Source of the DNA: Heyndrickxia sp050281185
Lineage (GTDB): Bacteria > Bacillota > Bacilli > Bacillales > Bacillaceae_C
Assembly (NCBI RefSeq): GCF_050281185.1
Contig: NZ_JBNNWS010000004.1
Coordinates: forward strand, 1 to 64,000
Reading direction: 5' to 3'
DNA length: 64,000 nucleotides
Shown here: positions 7,256-17,133 of the stretch, piece by piece
How positions within the stretch are numbered: position 1 is the stretch's first letter
How the letters are laid out: the number at the start of each line of letters is the position of its first letter
Program-made: the position numbers and the translations under genes
Notes under the pieces: generated by a model
Databases searched by the model: none
What the model was told of the DNA's origin: nothing
The model's input: the letters and a program-made list of their open reading frames with translations, nothing else

Positions 7256-10200
7256 TTAAATCCTATATATCTCATCCATTGTTACAAAATACAATGAAGC
7301 TTCATGGATTTTAACCTTTGTGATTTGTTCCCAAACCTCTTTATAAAAGCTAATTTGGTGTTCATAATGTAATGCTAAGGTAGCTAAAGTCTCCTTATCC
7401 TTTATTCTGTCAGTCTTGTAATCGATGATATACCATTTTCCGTCATATTGATAAGCTAAATCTATAACTCCTTTAATTAGAAAAGATTGATTGTTATCTT
7501 TGTTGTTTCTTATTTTTTGATAGAGTAAATTTTCAGGTCCAATCTTCATAGTGAATGGTGCTTCTGTTAACACATTTTCAGCCTGAATAATCTGTGTCCA
7601 TATCGTAGTTTGTTGAAACTGACTAATGACTTGAAGAACTTCATACTTTCTTTCCAGAGGGATTCGATGTTTTTCAAGTATTGCATCTAAATGATTTTCT
7701 ACGTGTATACCTTTCACTAGCTTTTCAAATACTTCATGGATCATCGTTCCCCAAGCTTTTCCGCCACCTTCTTCACGTTCTATATATAAAGTATAAGCAT
7801 TTTGATTACTGTCAGTAGGACTAAAAGTATTAAAAGAATGGTTTACATGTCTGAATACCCATTTTTCATTTTCGATCACTTCATAATAATTATTTTCAAG
7901 TATTAACCCAGAACCTTTATTAATCGGCTCTTTTTCATCTTTAACTACTACGTCAACTATTTCAGGCTTCAAAATATCGACTAGTTCTTGCCAAGGATTT
8001 TTCTTATTGTTACTTTCACATGTACTAATAATTAATGCTTTCTCAGCACGTGTGGCTGCCACATACAAAATTCTTGCTTCTTCCTCCATTAAATATAGGT
8101 ATTCTTCTTCCTGATATGATTCCCATGATGGAGGCTGCGCGATGGTTTTCGTACTATAACCATTTGGCTTTGTAAAAATAAAATATCCATTTGCTCCCGT
8201 ATTGGTTCGTTTAATGTGATATGAGATTCGATCCCTCATATTTACTTTTTTACATGGATTTGCGAGAAAAACGATCTCAGCTTCTAAACCTTTCGCCTTA
8301 TGAACATTCATTACCCTTACTGAATTTTCATCACCATCCATATTGATTACCGACGTACTGGAAAAAATATATTCTTTTAATTTTTCTGCAGCTTCTTTAA
8401 AAGTGATTTCCCCTCGAATCGAATCAAACAATTGCATGAGAGTTTGGTATTCTTTTATCCCATATCCATTCATCATTAATAATAAATAAAAACCGATATC
8501 CTCTATGATCTTTTCAATGGTAGCTGCCGGCGAAAAATCACGTTTCCATTGAATATAGACTCTTAGTTTTTCAAAAGCCTTAAATATAGGATTATTTGTT
8601 TGGACTGTTGAATCAAAATAGATATCAAACTCTCCACCATCCTGTTTCCATTCAAAAAGATGTTGATCACTTATTCCAAAAAAACTCCCTCTCAGTACAG
8701 CTAAAAGTTGAACTTGATCGAGTGGATCTTGAATAAACTCAATAAGATAACATAGCTCCTGAAATTCTTCTATTTCACTAAGTACTACATCGCCACTTAA
8801 AGAAGCTGGTATGTTCTCCTTTAATAATGCACGGTAATATACATCTAAGTTTTCATTGTATCTAGTCAGGACCATAAATTGATTTGCATTGTACCCTTTT
8901 TGAATCATCCCTTTTATCGTTAAAGCGATTTGTTCTGAATCATATTGTATGACTGCTTCTTTATTAGAGTATTTTTTTGGTACAAGTAATTGATGGATAC
9001 CTGAAAAAACAGACCGGTCATCTTCAAAAAAAGAATGTAAAGGGTTAAAAGCAGCTTGATATTCTGTTTCTTGCTTAGGCAGTTGTTGTTGAAACACCCT
9101 ATTTAACTGTGAAGTAACAGAATCAAGCGTCCTAAAGTTCATCGTTAATTCTAAAACTTCACCACCATGCACAACAATAAGCTCTTTTACTTTATTGTAA
9201 ATATCAATATCTGCGCGGCGAAAACGATAGATTGCTTGTTTCGGATCACCAACTACAAACAGGGAACCTGGTTTTGGTTTGCATCTTGTCCAATCCTTTT
9301 CTTCAGAATCCTCACTCGTTAAAAAAAACATAATCTCTGCTTGAATCGGATCGGTATCTTGATATTCATCTATAAATAAACAGCAGTATTTCTGTTGAAA
9401 ATAACTACGGACCTCTGAATTATCTCTTAACAGCTTGGCTGTTTTCATTAATAAATCTTGAAAATTCACATAGGATTGTTCTTTTTTTAGAATTTCATAA
9501 TATTCCATGACTTCTTTCATCAGTGGAACGGTAAAACCGTGTACATATTCGTACCATTCCAGTAAAAGTGGTTTTACACTGGTAACAAAGAAATCAGATA
9601 TTTTTTCAAAATGATATTTCGCATCCTCCTTGGATACCCATAGTTTTTGTGTGATTGAAAGTTTTTTATTGAAGAGCTCAAAAATATCAATCTTAATATG
9701 ATCATTCAAGGTATTTTCAAACTTATTTTTCCGTAATGCCTTCAAGATAGCATCCTGTAATGGATCATATTTCCCTTCAATAGGTTCAACTGGAATCGCA
9801 TGATTTGCTTCTCTTAGAAGGTGCAAAAAAGTTTGAAAAACAGGATTAAGATTAGGTTTTGACTTTAAATCGTACATCCATTCAACATCAGGATAGGTTT
9901 TCATGTTTAAAAAGCTTTTTCTTAAATCTGAAAGTGGTACACCTAGATTGGTTAGTTCTTGTAATTTGATTGGATCATTGGAAATGAGATCTTCAAAATA
10001 AGTATCCCATGAAGCTTCCGCTAACTTTGAATCAATATCATCCTCTATTTCCTTGAACTCAAGGTCAAGTCCTGCTTCAATCGGTCTTTCACGTAAAAGA
10101 CGAGCACAAAATGAGTGAACAGTTCCTAGATAACATTGATCAATATTCTTTAGCGCCTGATTTAAATTAGTTTTGCGGCTTTCATTACTTTCTGCTCTCC

Positions 10201-10435
10201 ACTCCCTTTCCAGCTTTAATTGAAATCTCATTTTCAATTCCTCAGCAGCTTTTCTAGTAAAGGTAATAGCAGCTATTTCATTGATTTTGTAAGTTCCAGT
10301 TCGAACAATACTCACCATTCGATTGACAAGACTAGTTGTTTTCCCTGATCCCGCACCAGCTTCTACTAAAAATGTTTGCTGAAGATCCTGTTCAATCTTA
10401 TCACGGTGATGCTGATCAACAATGGCTCTACTCAT
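7256..10435 (-). CDS. UvrD/RecB-type helicase with C-terminal nuclease (AddA-like)
   Basis: 1059 residues from the ATG at 10435, preferred over the GTG two codons earlier because AGGGGTG is then well spaced. A superfamily 1A helicase with every motif visible: Walker A GAGSGKTT (near residue 30), ITFTRKAAEE, DEYQDTDPIQ (about 355), GDPKQAIYRFR, MNFRTL, NVHKAKGLEAE and YVAATRAEKAL. The C-terminal RecB-type nuclease has H in GTMIHEVFE, GVIDLAYQ, then DYKTD and Q-x3-Y. It overlaps the AddB-like gene by 8 bases. It should act as a double-strand-end helicase-nuclease subunit. It is shorter than typical AddA (about 1230) and lacks that protein's usual N-terminus, so it may be a second, divergent pair. 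Confidence 0.85.
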   Translation of the reverse strand: MSRAIVDQHHRDKIEQDLQQTFLVEAGAGSGKTTSLVNRMVSIVRTGTYKINEIAAITFTRKAAEELKMRFQLKLEREWRAESNESRKTNLNQALKNIDQCYLGTVHSFCARLLRERPIEAGLDLEFKEIEDDIDSKLAEASWDTYFEDLISNDPIKLQELTNLGVPLSDLRKSFLNMKTYPDVEWMYDLKSKPNLNPVFQTFLHLLREANHAIPVEPIEGKYDPLQDAILKALRKNKFENTLNDHIKIDIFELFNKKLSITQKLWVSKEDAKYHFEKISDFFVTSVKPLLLEWYEYVHGFTVPLMKEVMEYYEILKKEQSYVNFQDLLMKTAKLLRDNSEVRSYFQQKYCCLFIDEYQDTDPIQAEIMFFLTSEDSEEKDWTRCKPKPGSLFVVGDPKQAIYRFRRADIDIYNKVKELIVVHGGEVLELTMNFRTLDSVTSQLNRVFQQQLPKQETEYQAAFNPLHSFFEDDRSVFSGIHQLLVPKKYSNKEAVIQYDSEQIALTIKGMIQKGYNANQFMVLTRYNENLDVYYRALLKENIPASLSGDVVLSEIEEFQELCYLIEFIQDPLDQVQLLAVLRGSFFGISDQHLFEWKQDGGEFDIYFDSTVQTNNPIFKAFEKLRVYIQWKRDFSPAATIEKIIEDIGFYLLLMMNGYGIKEYQTLMQLFDSIRGEITFKEAAEKLKEYIFSSTSVINMDGDENSVRVMNVHKAKGLEAEIVFLANPCKKVNMRDRISYHIKRTNTGANGYFIFTKPNGYSTKTIAQPPSWESYQEEEYLYLMEEEARILYVAATRAEKALIISTCESNNKKNPWQELVDILKPEIVDVVVKDEKEPINKGSGLILENNYYEVIENEKWVFRHVNHSFNTFSPTDSNQNAYTLYIEREEGGGKAWGTMIHEVFEKLVKGIHVENHLDAILEKHRIPLERKYEVLQVISQFQQTTIWTQIIQAENVLTEAPFTMKIGPENLLYQKIRNNKDNNQSFLIKGVIDLAYQYDGKWYIIDYKTDRIKDKETLATLALHYEHQISFYKEVWEQITKVKIHEASLYFVTMDEIYRI

Positions 10436-13433
10436 ATGCACGCACCCCTATCCAGCGTTGTAAACCTATTGCTTTATTGTCCAAGCCCTTCCCTTCATAC
10501 ATCTCTTTCGTATAGGTACTTCTTTTACAAACGTGCTTATAATCACAGTACGTACAATCTGTTTGTGTGGAATCAGTCATAGTGAAATGTCCAAATTTCA
10601 AGACATCTAATAATCTTTCTAAGATATCCCTTCCATTTTCTCTAGTTACAAAGTCTTGTAATCTTTCTCGCCTTTCCCCTGTTCCTCTTATCGTCGGAAA
10701 CAGATATGAACTCGTTTTTACTTGTCCTTCAGTTAGCTGCAGATTACTTTCTAGAGCTTTAGCATAAAGATAATGCTGTAATTGCCTGCCGCCATTAAAA
10801 TATTTTTTCAGACTATATTTCCCTGCTCTTCCTGTTTTATAGTCAACTATGGAGTAAACTGAATCATTGTTTTTATCTACCCTGTCTATTTTGCCAGATA
10901 AATAAAACGAGTCACCGCCCGATAGAGAGATGATTGCTGGAGGTTTTTCCCCTATTCCAAATGAATATTCAAAATAAATAGGATTACTATTTTCAGCGTA
11001 TTCCTCTTCACTTTTTAAAAAGACTCTACTAGATTGTAAGATTTCATTCACTTCTTGTTCAAACACAGTATTACTTGGCGGAAGTATTTTCTCCTTCCAT
11101 GAATTTATCCTATCCTTTGTAATTTCCAAAAGCAGTCTTTCATGTTTTTCATATGATGGCATTTCTTTTTCTTTCTGAATTGTTCGATAAAACTGTTCGT
11201 AAATTTCATGAAGCAATATTCCCCTAGATCTTGCATCCAACCAAACATTTGGTTCATAAACTGTTTCTTCTTGGGGACTAATTTTCAAAACATCCTCGAG
11301 GAAATATTTATATGGGCAGGCAGCCAGCTTTTCCAGCTTTCCACTAGACATCCGAATTTCACTATTTTTTCTTGGGTCTAGTATGTTTTCATCCACTTGT
11401 ATTTTTCCATCAAATTCAGTAAATCGTACACTTTGCCTTGCTTGTTTTGCCTGAATTCCATCAACGATTTGTGCAAATTCATTCAACAAATCCGTATCTT
11501 GAAGATTTCCTATCTCATTCAATTTTATATACCACCATTCCTTACGATTATTGAAATCCAGTGGAAAAGATGTTTTCTTAAATTTCTTGTTAATCGTATC
11601 GAAATCAGCATTCCTATCCCCCGATTGATATCGATAGCATTTTAGGAAAAAGTAAGAGGGCTGATTTAACCGATTTTCATTTTGATCAAAAATCGAATAG
11701 CTTATTGTTGGATATCCATTTGTACATGCGAACAGCTGCAATAAGTGAAACATACTTTCTTTCATTTTTTCTGTTAGTAATGGTAGATTCGGATCCAGTA
11801 ACTTCCTCTCTTGATCTAAAAGCAATGGGTCCTCTAACATTTTCCCAGGAAAACGATGATGATCAAATCCAATAAAAAATATGTGTGGACGATCAATAAA
11901 CATTCCCTGACGGTAAGAAGTAAAGTGGATAGCGCCAGGCTTTGGTCCAGAAGCACCAATATTTATATTTAAAAGGAGATCCTCTAATAGCATAATGGCG
12001 TTATTCAAAGGGAATGTTTCAGTTATATATGGATTAATAGAATCCAATTGATTCAATATTTCGTTTTTAGCTGTTTCATCTAGTGGAGATTGAATCTTTG
12101 TAAAGTTTGCAAGAATATAATGGAATAGTTCTATTAATGATTTTATCTCGATATTCCTTTCGTTATTAGGCACAAAATGAAAAAGCTGTTTAAACCATTT
12201 TTGAAGCCATATATAATTGTCAAGCTGATTTTGAAAGTACTCCCGTTTTTCATCAATACTATTGGTTACCGTATCTATCAAGCGATCAATTTGTTTTTGA
12301 AGCTGAAGGATATAGCGCTCCTTCCCCCAACCGATCCCTGCCTCTTTCAACATCATAGAGATAGTTGATATCTGTATAGAGTCTTTTCCAAAATCAATCA
12401 TTTCTTCTTGAAGGATTGTAAGGAAGGATGTGACATTAAATTGATTTTTTAACCAATTAATAATACCGGCTGCTAGTTTTCCAGGTCTTGAGATCGTTAT
12501 AGGTAAACCTTCACCAAAAGTAACAGGGATCCTTAATTTTTCTATTATTTGATACATCATCATTCTGTATGGCTCACTTGTACTATAAAAAATAGCACAT
12601 GAATCAAATGAAGATCCCTTTTGCTTTATCCTCCGTAATACCTCATTTAATTCATTTTCTTCTGTATTACTCGCAAAAAGTTGAAGCTCTTTTCCTTTTA
12701 CTGCGTTGATATTTTCATCAAATAAATAACTAAAATCAGTGGGCTCACCCTTCGCATCTCGAATAAAAGGGTATCTTGATGGAAAATCAATTCCGAATAC
12801 CGGGGCAATAGGTAGAATATATGCTTTTTTCTGCAATAATACACTAACAAGCTGCTCTTCTATTGTGTAGAAAGAAAGATTAGGTTGAAATATGTACATT
12901 GTATTTGGTAATCCGTCTTTATCAGCAAGTTCTAGCGCTTTTTTTAAAACATATGTATTATCACATAAATTTTTTTCTTCTAGCACGCTTTCGTATGCAC
13001 ATAAAATTTTTTTAATATCATTTGCTTTTTCTTTTGAGGAAAATAGGTGTAATGGAATATTGTCACTTGTAAACCCTGACAATCTTAAATTTTGAACTGT
13101 CTGATACATTGCACGATTGATTCCTGGAGAAATTGCTAATTGTTGAAGATAGTGAAGATTTTTCTTTTCTTTCAATGCATTTATTATTGAACTCATAAGA
13201 AAGGAACCAATAGGAGCTGTTATTCGCTTATTCGTAATACAGGAATGGTGATCGATAATGGAAGCAGCAGTATCCATTATTGTCATGATTTTAATATTTA
13301 TGGCACTATAGCCTGCGTTCACAAATGCTTGTAGAATTTGCTCACCGGTTCGGTAGCTATCTACAATCAGTTGTTTTTCAGAAAATGGATGGCTTGTACA
13401 AATTTCTTGTAATTTTTTGATAAGGGATTTCAT
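10428..13433 (-). CDS. PD-(D/E)XK nuclease with Fe-S cluster (AddB-like)
   Basis: 1001 residues from the ATG at 13433, which follows AAAGGAGGCG by 6 bases; a frame 12 codons longer has no such site. The C-terminal nuclease shows GILLHEIYEQF, GKIDRVD, VDYKTG and QLQHYLYAKAL. Four Cys can hold an iron-sulphur cluster as in AddB: one near residue 705 (LAACPYKYFLED) and C960-x2-C963-x5-C969. The N-terminal half looks like a helicase-fold relic: I see no Walker A where AddB of Bacillus subtilis has one. Coupled to the AddA-like gene, it presumably forms a heterodimer processing DNA ends. Confidence 0.85.
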   Translation of the reverse strand: MKSLIKKLQEICTSHPFSEKQLIVDSYRTGEQILQAFVNAGYSAINIKIMTIMDTAASIIDHHSCITNKRITAPIGSFLMSSIINALKEKKNLHYLQQLAISPGINRAMYQTVQNLRLSGFTSDNIPLHLFSSKEKANDIKKILCAYESVLEEKNLCDNTYVLKKALELADKDGLPNTMYIFQPNLSFYTIEEQLVSVLLQKKAYILPIAPVFGIDFPSRYPFIRDAKGEPTDFSYLFDENINAVKGKELQLFASNTEENELNEVLRRIKQKGSSFDSCAIFYSTSEPYRMMMYQIIEKLRIPVTFGEGLPITISRPGKLAAGIINWLKNQFNVTSFLTILQEEMIDFGKDSIQISTISMMLKEAGIGWGKERYILQLQKQIDRLIDTVTNSIDEKREYFQNQLDNYIWLQKWFKQLFHFVPNNERNIEIKSLIELFHYILANFTKIQSPLDETAKNEILNQLDSINPYITETFPLNNAIMLLEDLLLNINIGASGPKPGAIHFTSYRQGMFIDRPHIFFIGFDHHRFPGKMLEDPLLLDQERKLLDPNLPLLTEKMKESMFHLLQLFACTNGYPTISYSIFDQNENRLNQPSYFFLKCYRYQSGDRNADFDTINKKFKKTSFPLDFNNRKEWWYIKLNEIGNLQDTDLLNEFAQIVDGIQAKQARQSVRFTEFDGKIQVDENILDPRKNSEIRMSSGKLEKLAACPYKYFLEDVLKISPQEETVYEPNVWLDARSRGILLHEIYEQFYRTIQKEKEMPSYEKHERLLLEITKDRINSWKEKILPPSNTVFEQEVNEILQSSRVFLKSEEEYAENSNPIYFEYSFGIGEKPPAIISLSGGDSFYLSGKIDRVDKNNDSVYSIVDYKTGRAGKYSLKKYFNGGRQLQHYLYAKALESNLQLTEGQVKTSSYLFPTIRGTGERRERLQDFVTRENGRDILERLLDVLKFGHFTMTDSTQTDCTYCDYKHVCKRSTYTKEMYEGKGLDNKAIGLQRWIGVRAYE

Positions 13434-13508
13434 CAATAACGCCTCCTTTACATGTATAAATTGTAACATTTTTCTGAAGATTCATTGTACTTATTTTAAC
13501 ATAAATAA

Positions 13509-13536
13509 AAAGGTGTACCAAAAAACGTACACCTTT
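13509..13536 (-). terminator. Rho-independent terminator
   Basis: 10-bp stem AAAGGTGTAC/GTACACCTTT with an 8-base loop; on the minus strand it is followed by TTTTTATTTAT. It closes the small gene at 13554-13856 and separates it from the AddB-like gene. Confidence 0.88.
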
Positions 13537-13553
13537 ACCTTTTAATAAAAAAT

Positions 13554-13856
13554 TCATCGATGATTAATCTCATTAAATACGTCATCGAGGCTGTGCAGTC
13601 CTTTTATTTCTCCTTCGTCTGATTGTATGGTCCACACTTTCTCTTTTAATGCAAGTTCTCCGCTGTCATCCTTAACATAAGGCATATCAAGCATAAATAT
13701 CTTCCCATTTTTTCTCACTGTGTAACCGAGATAGTAGTCTTTCCCAGCACCTTCCTCCTCATAGATACCGATATCCTCTAGCTGATATTTATCCATTATA
13801 TCCTTCAATTGGCCATTCATTTGATCTATCAAAGTTTCTCTTTTTATGTAATCCAT
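13554..13856 (-). CDS. Conserved small protein, DUF5634-like
   Basis: 100 residues, acidic, no membrane segments. The core GIYEEEGAGKDYYLGYTVRKNGK followed by MLDMPYVKDDSGELA resembles what I remember of DUF5634 proteins of Bacillus and Geobacillus; function unknown. It has its own terminator and stands alone between pabBC and the AddB-like gene. The family name is from memory and not certain. Confidence 0.65.
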   Translation of the reverse strand: MDYIKRETLIDQMNGQLKDIMDKYQLEDIGIYEEEGAGKDYYLGYTVRKNGKIFMLDMPYVKDDSGELALKEKVWTIQSDEGEIKGLHSLDDVFNEINHR

Positions 13857-13938
13857 TTTCTATACCTCATATCTTTTTTCTTTATTATGTGCATTATGAG
13901 GAAGACTATGTTAAAAAACTGCTTAGATACAAAAACAA

Positions 13939-13969
13939 CGAGACCCACATATAAAACAACGGGGCCTCG
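13939..13969 (-). terminator. Probable terminator of the pab operon
   Basis: Arms CGAGACCC and GGGGCCTCG (with a bulge) pair across a 14-base loop; on the minus strand the hairpin is followed by TTGTTTTTG. It lies about 26 bases past the pabBC stop. Confidence 0.6.
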
Positions 13970-13994
13970 AAATAGAGTTTCAGATTATAAAATT

Positions 13995-15749
13995 TTAGAC
14001 AAGTTTCACTTCTACCCAGGTTCTAACACTATTAATGAACCAAATTCTCTTACATATTTTTAAGTCTTGTACAGTAAGGATTCGTTCCTTAATGACTCCT
14101 GTTTGAATAAGTTCTTCACGAAAAGTACCTGCTAATAAACCTGAGGTTATTGGAGGTGTATATAGAGCCTCCTCGATCTCCACTACAATATTCCCATTTG
14201 TAAACTCAGTTACCTCCCCATCTTGATTCCATAAAATCACATCGAATACTTTAATGCTGTCGGTTTTTTGAGTATCATAAACTTTCCGATTCGTTGTTTT
14301 ATGATACAAATATGGATCATTTTTATCGATAGGGGTGCTGGATAGCTTTACATCTAATGAATCTTCAAATGATATGATCGGTTGTCCTGATACGGTAAAT
14401 TTCCCATTCTTTTCTACTAATAAACGAACCTTTAACAATGACTGATTATTTTTTTGGGCAAATTCAGCCAACTTAGTCTTTATTTCATCCATTCTCAAAC
14501 GATAATTAAAGTATTTCGCTGCTTGTTGTAAACGATGAAGATGGCGATCTAATAAAAAATATTGGCCATTTTCCAGTTTGATACTTTCTAATAGCTCAAA
14601 ATTTGGTCGTTCTTCAGTTAATAAAGATGCTTTCGTAAGAATTTCATTGAATTCATCTTGTGTAGTAGAATCCCAAGTAATTCCTCCTCCAACACCATAA
14701 ACAGCATTTTGAGTTTGGCGATCAATGATAACCGTACGAATGGGAACATTAAAAACTGATTCACCCCTAGGACTTATATAGCCGATGGCTCCACAATAAA
14801 CTTCACGAGGCGAATCCTCGAGCTCTTCAATTAATTTCATCGTACTGATTTTTGGGGCACCAGTAATAGAGCCACAAGGAAATAAAGAAGAAAATATATC
14901 GACAATTCCTATCTGTTCCTCAGTCTTCGCAGAAATCGTAGAAGTCATTTGTAAAACAGTTGGATATTGTTCAACATTGAAGAGTTCATCTACCTGCACC
15001 GTTCCAGGTATGGCAATCCCTCCTAAGTCATTTCGAAGTAAATCAACAATCATCAAATTCTCCGCCCGATTTTTTTCTGAATGATATAACCATGAGGATT
15101 TTTCTTCATCTTCTTTCACAGTTTTCCCACGTTTCACTGTGCCTTTCATCGGTTTTGTAATGATTTTATCTCCATCCCAACGAAAAAATAATTCAGGGGA
15201 TGCCGAAAGTATCTGATATTCCCCAACATTTAAATATGCACAATAATCGGAATCCTGCGCCGAGGCAAGCTGTTGATAAAAAGAAAAATCATCTCCTTCG
15301 AAATGAGCATGTAGTCGTGTCGTGTAATTTACTTGATAGGTATCACCGTTTTCAATCGCTTCTTTTATTTTAGTAATTCCATTATGATATTCTTCCCCTT
15401 GAATCGAAGGCTTCCATTCGGACACAGAAAAACTTCCAGGTTCTAGATCATTCTTAGCAACAGGTTCATTAAATATTCCAAACCACAGTAAGGGCATTTT
15501 CTCATCAGAATGGACATGAAAGGCTGAATCAAATGCAGGTGCCGCTTCATATGAAACATATCCAGCAGCAAATAGGCCTTTTGAAACCTGCTCTTGAACC
15601 TGTAATAGACTTGGAATTACATCTTCAATATGATTTGCTTCTATGACCTTTATTGGATCAGTGAAAAAGTGTGGTTTCTTTACACCATTTCGATCTGCAA
15701 ATTCAAATAATAAACTGGGAATATTTTGAGTAAAGTCCTTAATCATCAC
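13995..15749 (-). CDS. pabB: Aminodeoxychorismate synthase component I fused to aminodeoxychorismate lyase
   Basis: 584 residues, a fusion. Residues up to about 370 are the chorismate-binding domain (RNDLG, FPCGSITGAPK, IGYISPRGE). The KPMKGT motif carries the lysine typical of PabB rather than the alanine of anthranilate synthase. The remainder is a PabC-type PLP lyase (GEVTEFTNGNIVV, then TPPITSGLLAGTFRE). Together they turn chorismate into 4-aminobenzoate for folate, with glutamine ammonia from PabA. GTG (15749) and ATG (15746) are both possible starts behind AAGGA. It lies downstream of pabA with an inserted repeat element between them. Confidence 0.92.
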   Translation of the reverse strand: MMIKDFTQNIPSLLFEFADRNGVKKPHFFTDPIKVIEANHIEDVIPSLLQVQEQVSKGLFAAGYVSYEAAPAFDSAFHVHSDEKMPLLWFGIFNEPVAKNDLEPGSFSVSEWKPSIQGEEYHNGITKIKEAIENGDTYQVNYTTRLHAHFEGDDFSFYQQLASAQDSDYCAYLNVGEYQILSASPELFFRWDGDKIITKPMKGTVKRGKTVKEDEEKSSWLYHSEKNRAENLMIVDLLRNDLGGIAIPGTVQVDELFNVEQYPTVLQMTSTISAKTEEQIGIVDIFSSLFPCGSITGAPKISTMKLIEELEDSPREVYCGAIGYISPRGESVFNVPIRTVIIDRQTQNAVYGVGGGITWDSTTQDEFNEILTKASLLTEERPNFELLESIKLENGQYFLLDRHLHRLQQAAKYFNYRLRMDEIKTKLAEFAQKNNQSLLKVRLLVEKNGKFTVSGQPIISFEDSLDVKLSSTPIDKNDPYLYHKTTNRKVYDTQKTDSIKVFDVILWNQDGEVTEFTNGNIVVEIEEALYTPPITSGLLAGTFREELIQTGVIKERILTVQDLKICKRIWFINSVRTWVEVKLV

Positions 15750-15787
15750 TTGTCTTCCTTTTTTATTTTTTGATATTTTTTTGAAAT

Positions 15788-15919
15788 GGCTTTGTTAAAC
15801 AATATTGTAGTTTTTAATAAAATCTGCAGGGTATCTGTTCAGCTAGTTTTACTATGTAAAGAAAACGCTTCACGAATACCCTACAGATAATTTTATCAAC
15901 AGGAGCCATTAACAAAGCC
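15788..15919 (-). mobile_element. Miniature inverted-repeat element, GGCTTTGTTAA family, copy 2 (best ends)
   Basis: 132 bp with perfect 11-bp ends: GGCTTTGTTAA (15788-15798) and TTAACAAAGCC (15909-15919). Flanks TTTGAAAT (15780-15787) and TTTGAAAA (15920-15927) look like an 8-bp target duplication with one mismatch. The interior can fold: CTGTAGGGTAT pairs with ATACCCTGCAG, enclosing TTTAC/GTAAA. The right end lies inside the pabA frame and supplies its last residues and stop codon. No transposase is encoded. Confidence 0.88.
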
Positions 15920-16477
15920 TTTGAAAAAATTACTTATCATCTGTAATCCATACTCCGTTAATATTGATTCAGGGTGGAATTGCAGACCTTCAATTTTATA
16001 TTGTTTATGTCGAATTCCCATTATTTCACCGTCCGTACTTTTGGCGGTAATTTCAAGGCATGTTGGCAGCGAATTCTCTTCTACCACTAATGAATGATAT
16101 CTTGTTACATGAAATAAACCCTTAATCCCATTAAATATCTTCTTTCCGTCATGTTTAATTAATGACGTTTTCCCATGCATCGGCCGTTTCGCTTTTATAA
16201 TATTGCCCCCAAATGCTTGTCCAATAATTTGATGTCCAAGACATATACCCAATATTGGGATTTTCGAGTAAAAGTTTTCAACGATATCCAAGCAAATCCC
16301 TGCTTGACTAGGGTTTCCAGGTCCAGGAGATAGCAAAAGATATTGGGGATTTAGTTTTTCAATTTCTTGAATAGAAATTTGATCATTCCTTACAACCTTT
16401 ACCTCTTCCCCTATTTGCCTTATATATTGAACTAAGTTATATGTAAATGAATCATAATTATCAATAACAAGTATCAA
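15896..16477 (-). CDS. pabA: Aminodeoxychorismate/anthranilate synthase glutamine amidotransferase
   Basis: 193-residue class I glutamine amidotransferase supplying ammonia to PabB (and possibly anthranilate synthase). Nucleophile Cys79 lies in GICLGHQ, with oxyanion segment SPGPGNP and the His/Glu pair in QFHPES. The TTG start (16477) follows AGGGGT. The last seven residues, GFVNGSC, and the stop are encoded by the inserted repeat element (15788-15919). The native C-terminus has therefore been replaced, but the catalytic core is complete. It is divergent from the yndM-like gene. Confidence 0.92.
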   Translation of the reverse strand: MILVIDNYDSFTYNLVQYIRQIGEEVKVVRNDQISIQEIEKLNPQYLLLSPGPGNPSQAGICLDIVENFYSKIPILGICLGHQIIGQAFGGNIIKAKRPMHGKTSLIKHDGKKIFNGIKGLFHVTRYHSLVVEENSLPTCLEITAKSTDGEIMGIRHKQYKIEGLQFHPESILTEYGLQMISNFFKGFVNGSC

Positions 16478-16641
16478 AAGAAATACCCCTAACCATAAAA
16501 TTTTTCAGCTTAAACCGACTATTGCTGCTCTAGAATATAATATCACATGTCAAAGTACTTCATATTTACCAATATTATTAATGTATATTTTTCATTACTG
16601 TAAAAAAAATATATAATACATCAAAATTAAGAGGTGAATAA

Positions 16642-17100
16642 ATGAAACACATAAAAGCAATGACGATAAAATTTGTTGCCAATCTAATCGTTTTATTCAT
16701 TATTTTAGGAATGCTATTCGGTTTTTCTTTTACAAATATAGTGTTTATCTCGCTCGTACTTTCTGTAATTTCCTATCTTGTTGGTGATATTTGGGTATTA
16801 CCAAAAACGAATAATACGGTCGCAACCATCTCAGACTTTGCGCTTTCTTTCATTGTCATTTGGTTTTTAACTGCGGCACTTACTTATGCTAATCTCACTT
16901 CGTTGTTTATTTCTTCTGTCGTTTCAGCTGGAGGAGTTTCAATCGTTGAATTTTTCTTTCATAAATATATTTCAACTTATACGTTTAAGCATGAGTCCGA
17001 AGATTTCTTGCCGGGATATCGTAACTTCCCTTCATATCAAACGGAGGCCTCTGAAGATATTGCACCAGAAATCGAAAAAAACAAAGAAAATAAGGTTTAG
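16642..17100 (+). CDS. YndM/DUF2512-family membrane protein
   Basis: 152 residues with four hydrophobic helices in the first 110 positions (MTIKFVANLIVLFIILG opens the first), then a polar acidic tail (SEDIAPEIEKNKEN). The pattern VGDIWVLPKTNNTVATISDF is characteristic of the DUF2512 (YndM) family of Bacillus; function unknown. AAGAGGTGA precedes the ATG. Monocistronic, with its own terminator hairpin overlapping the stop. Confidence 0.85.
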   Translation: MKHIKAMTIKFVANLIVLFIILGMLFGFSFTNIVFISLVLSVISYLVGDIWVLPKTNNTVATISDFALSFIVIWFLTAALTYANLTSLFISSVVSAGGVSIVEFFFHKYISTYTFKHESEDFLPGYRNFPSYQTEASEDIAPEIEKNKENKV

Positions 17101-17122
17101 GAAAATGATCATCCTAAACCTT
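17092..17122. terminator. Terminator hairpin between convergent genes
   Basis: 11-bp perfect stem AAGGTTTAGGA/TCCTAAACCTT with a 9-base loop and TTTT at 17121-17124. It overlaps the stop of the yndM-like gene and faces the methyltransferase gene. Confidence 0.85.
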
Positions 17123-17133
17123 TTCAATAAATA

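Noticed and set aside
13995..16477. Assignment as anthranilate synthase (trpE/trpG)
   Set aside because: The KPMKGT lysine and the fused aminodeoxychorismate lyase domain point to the folate branch.
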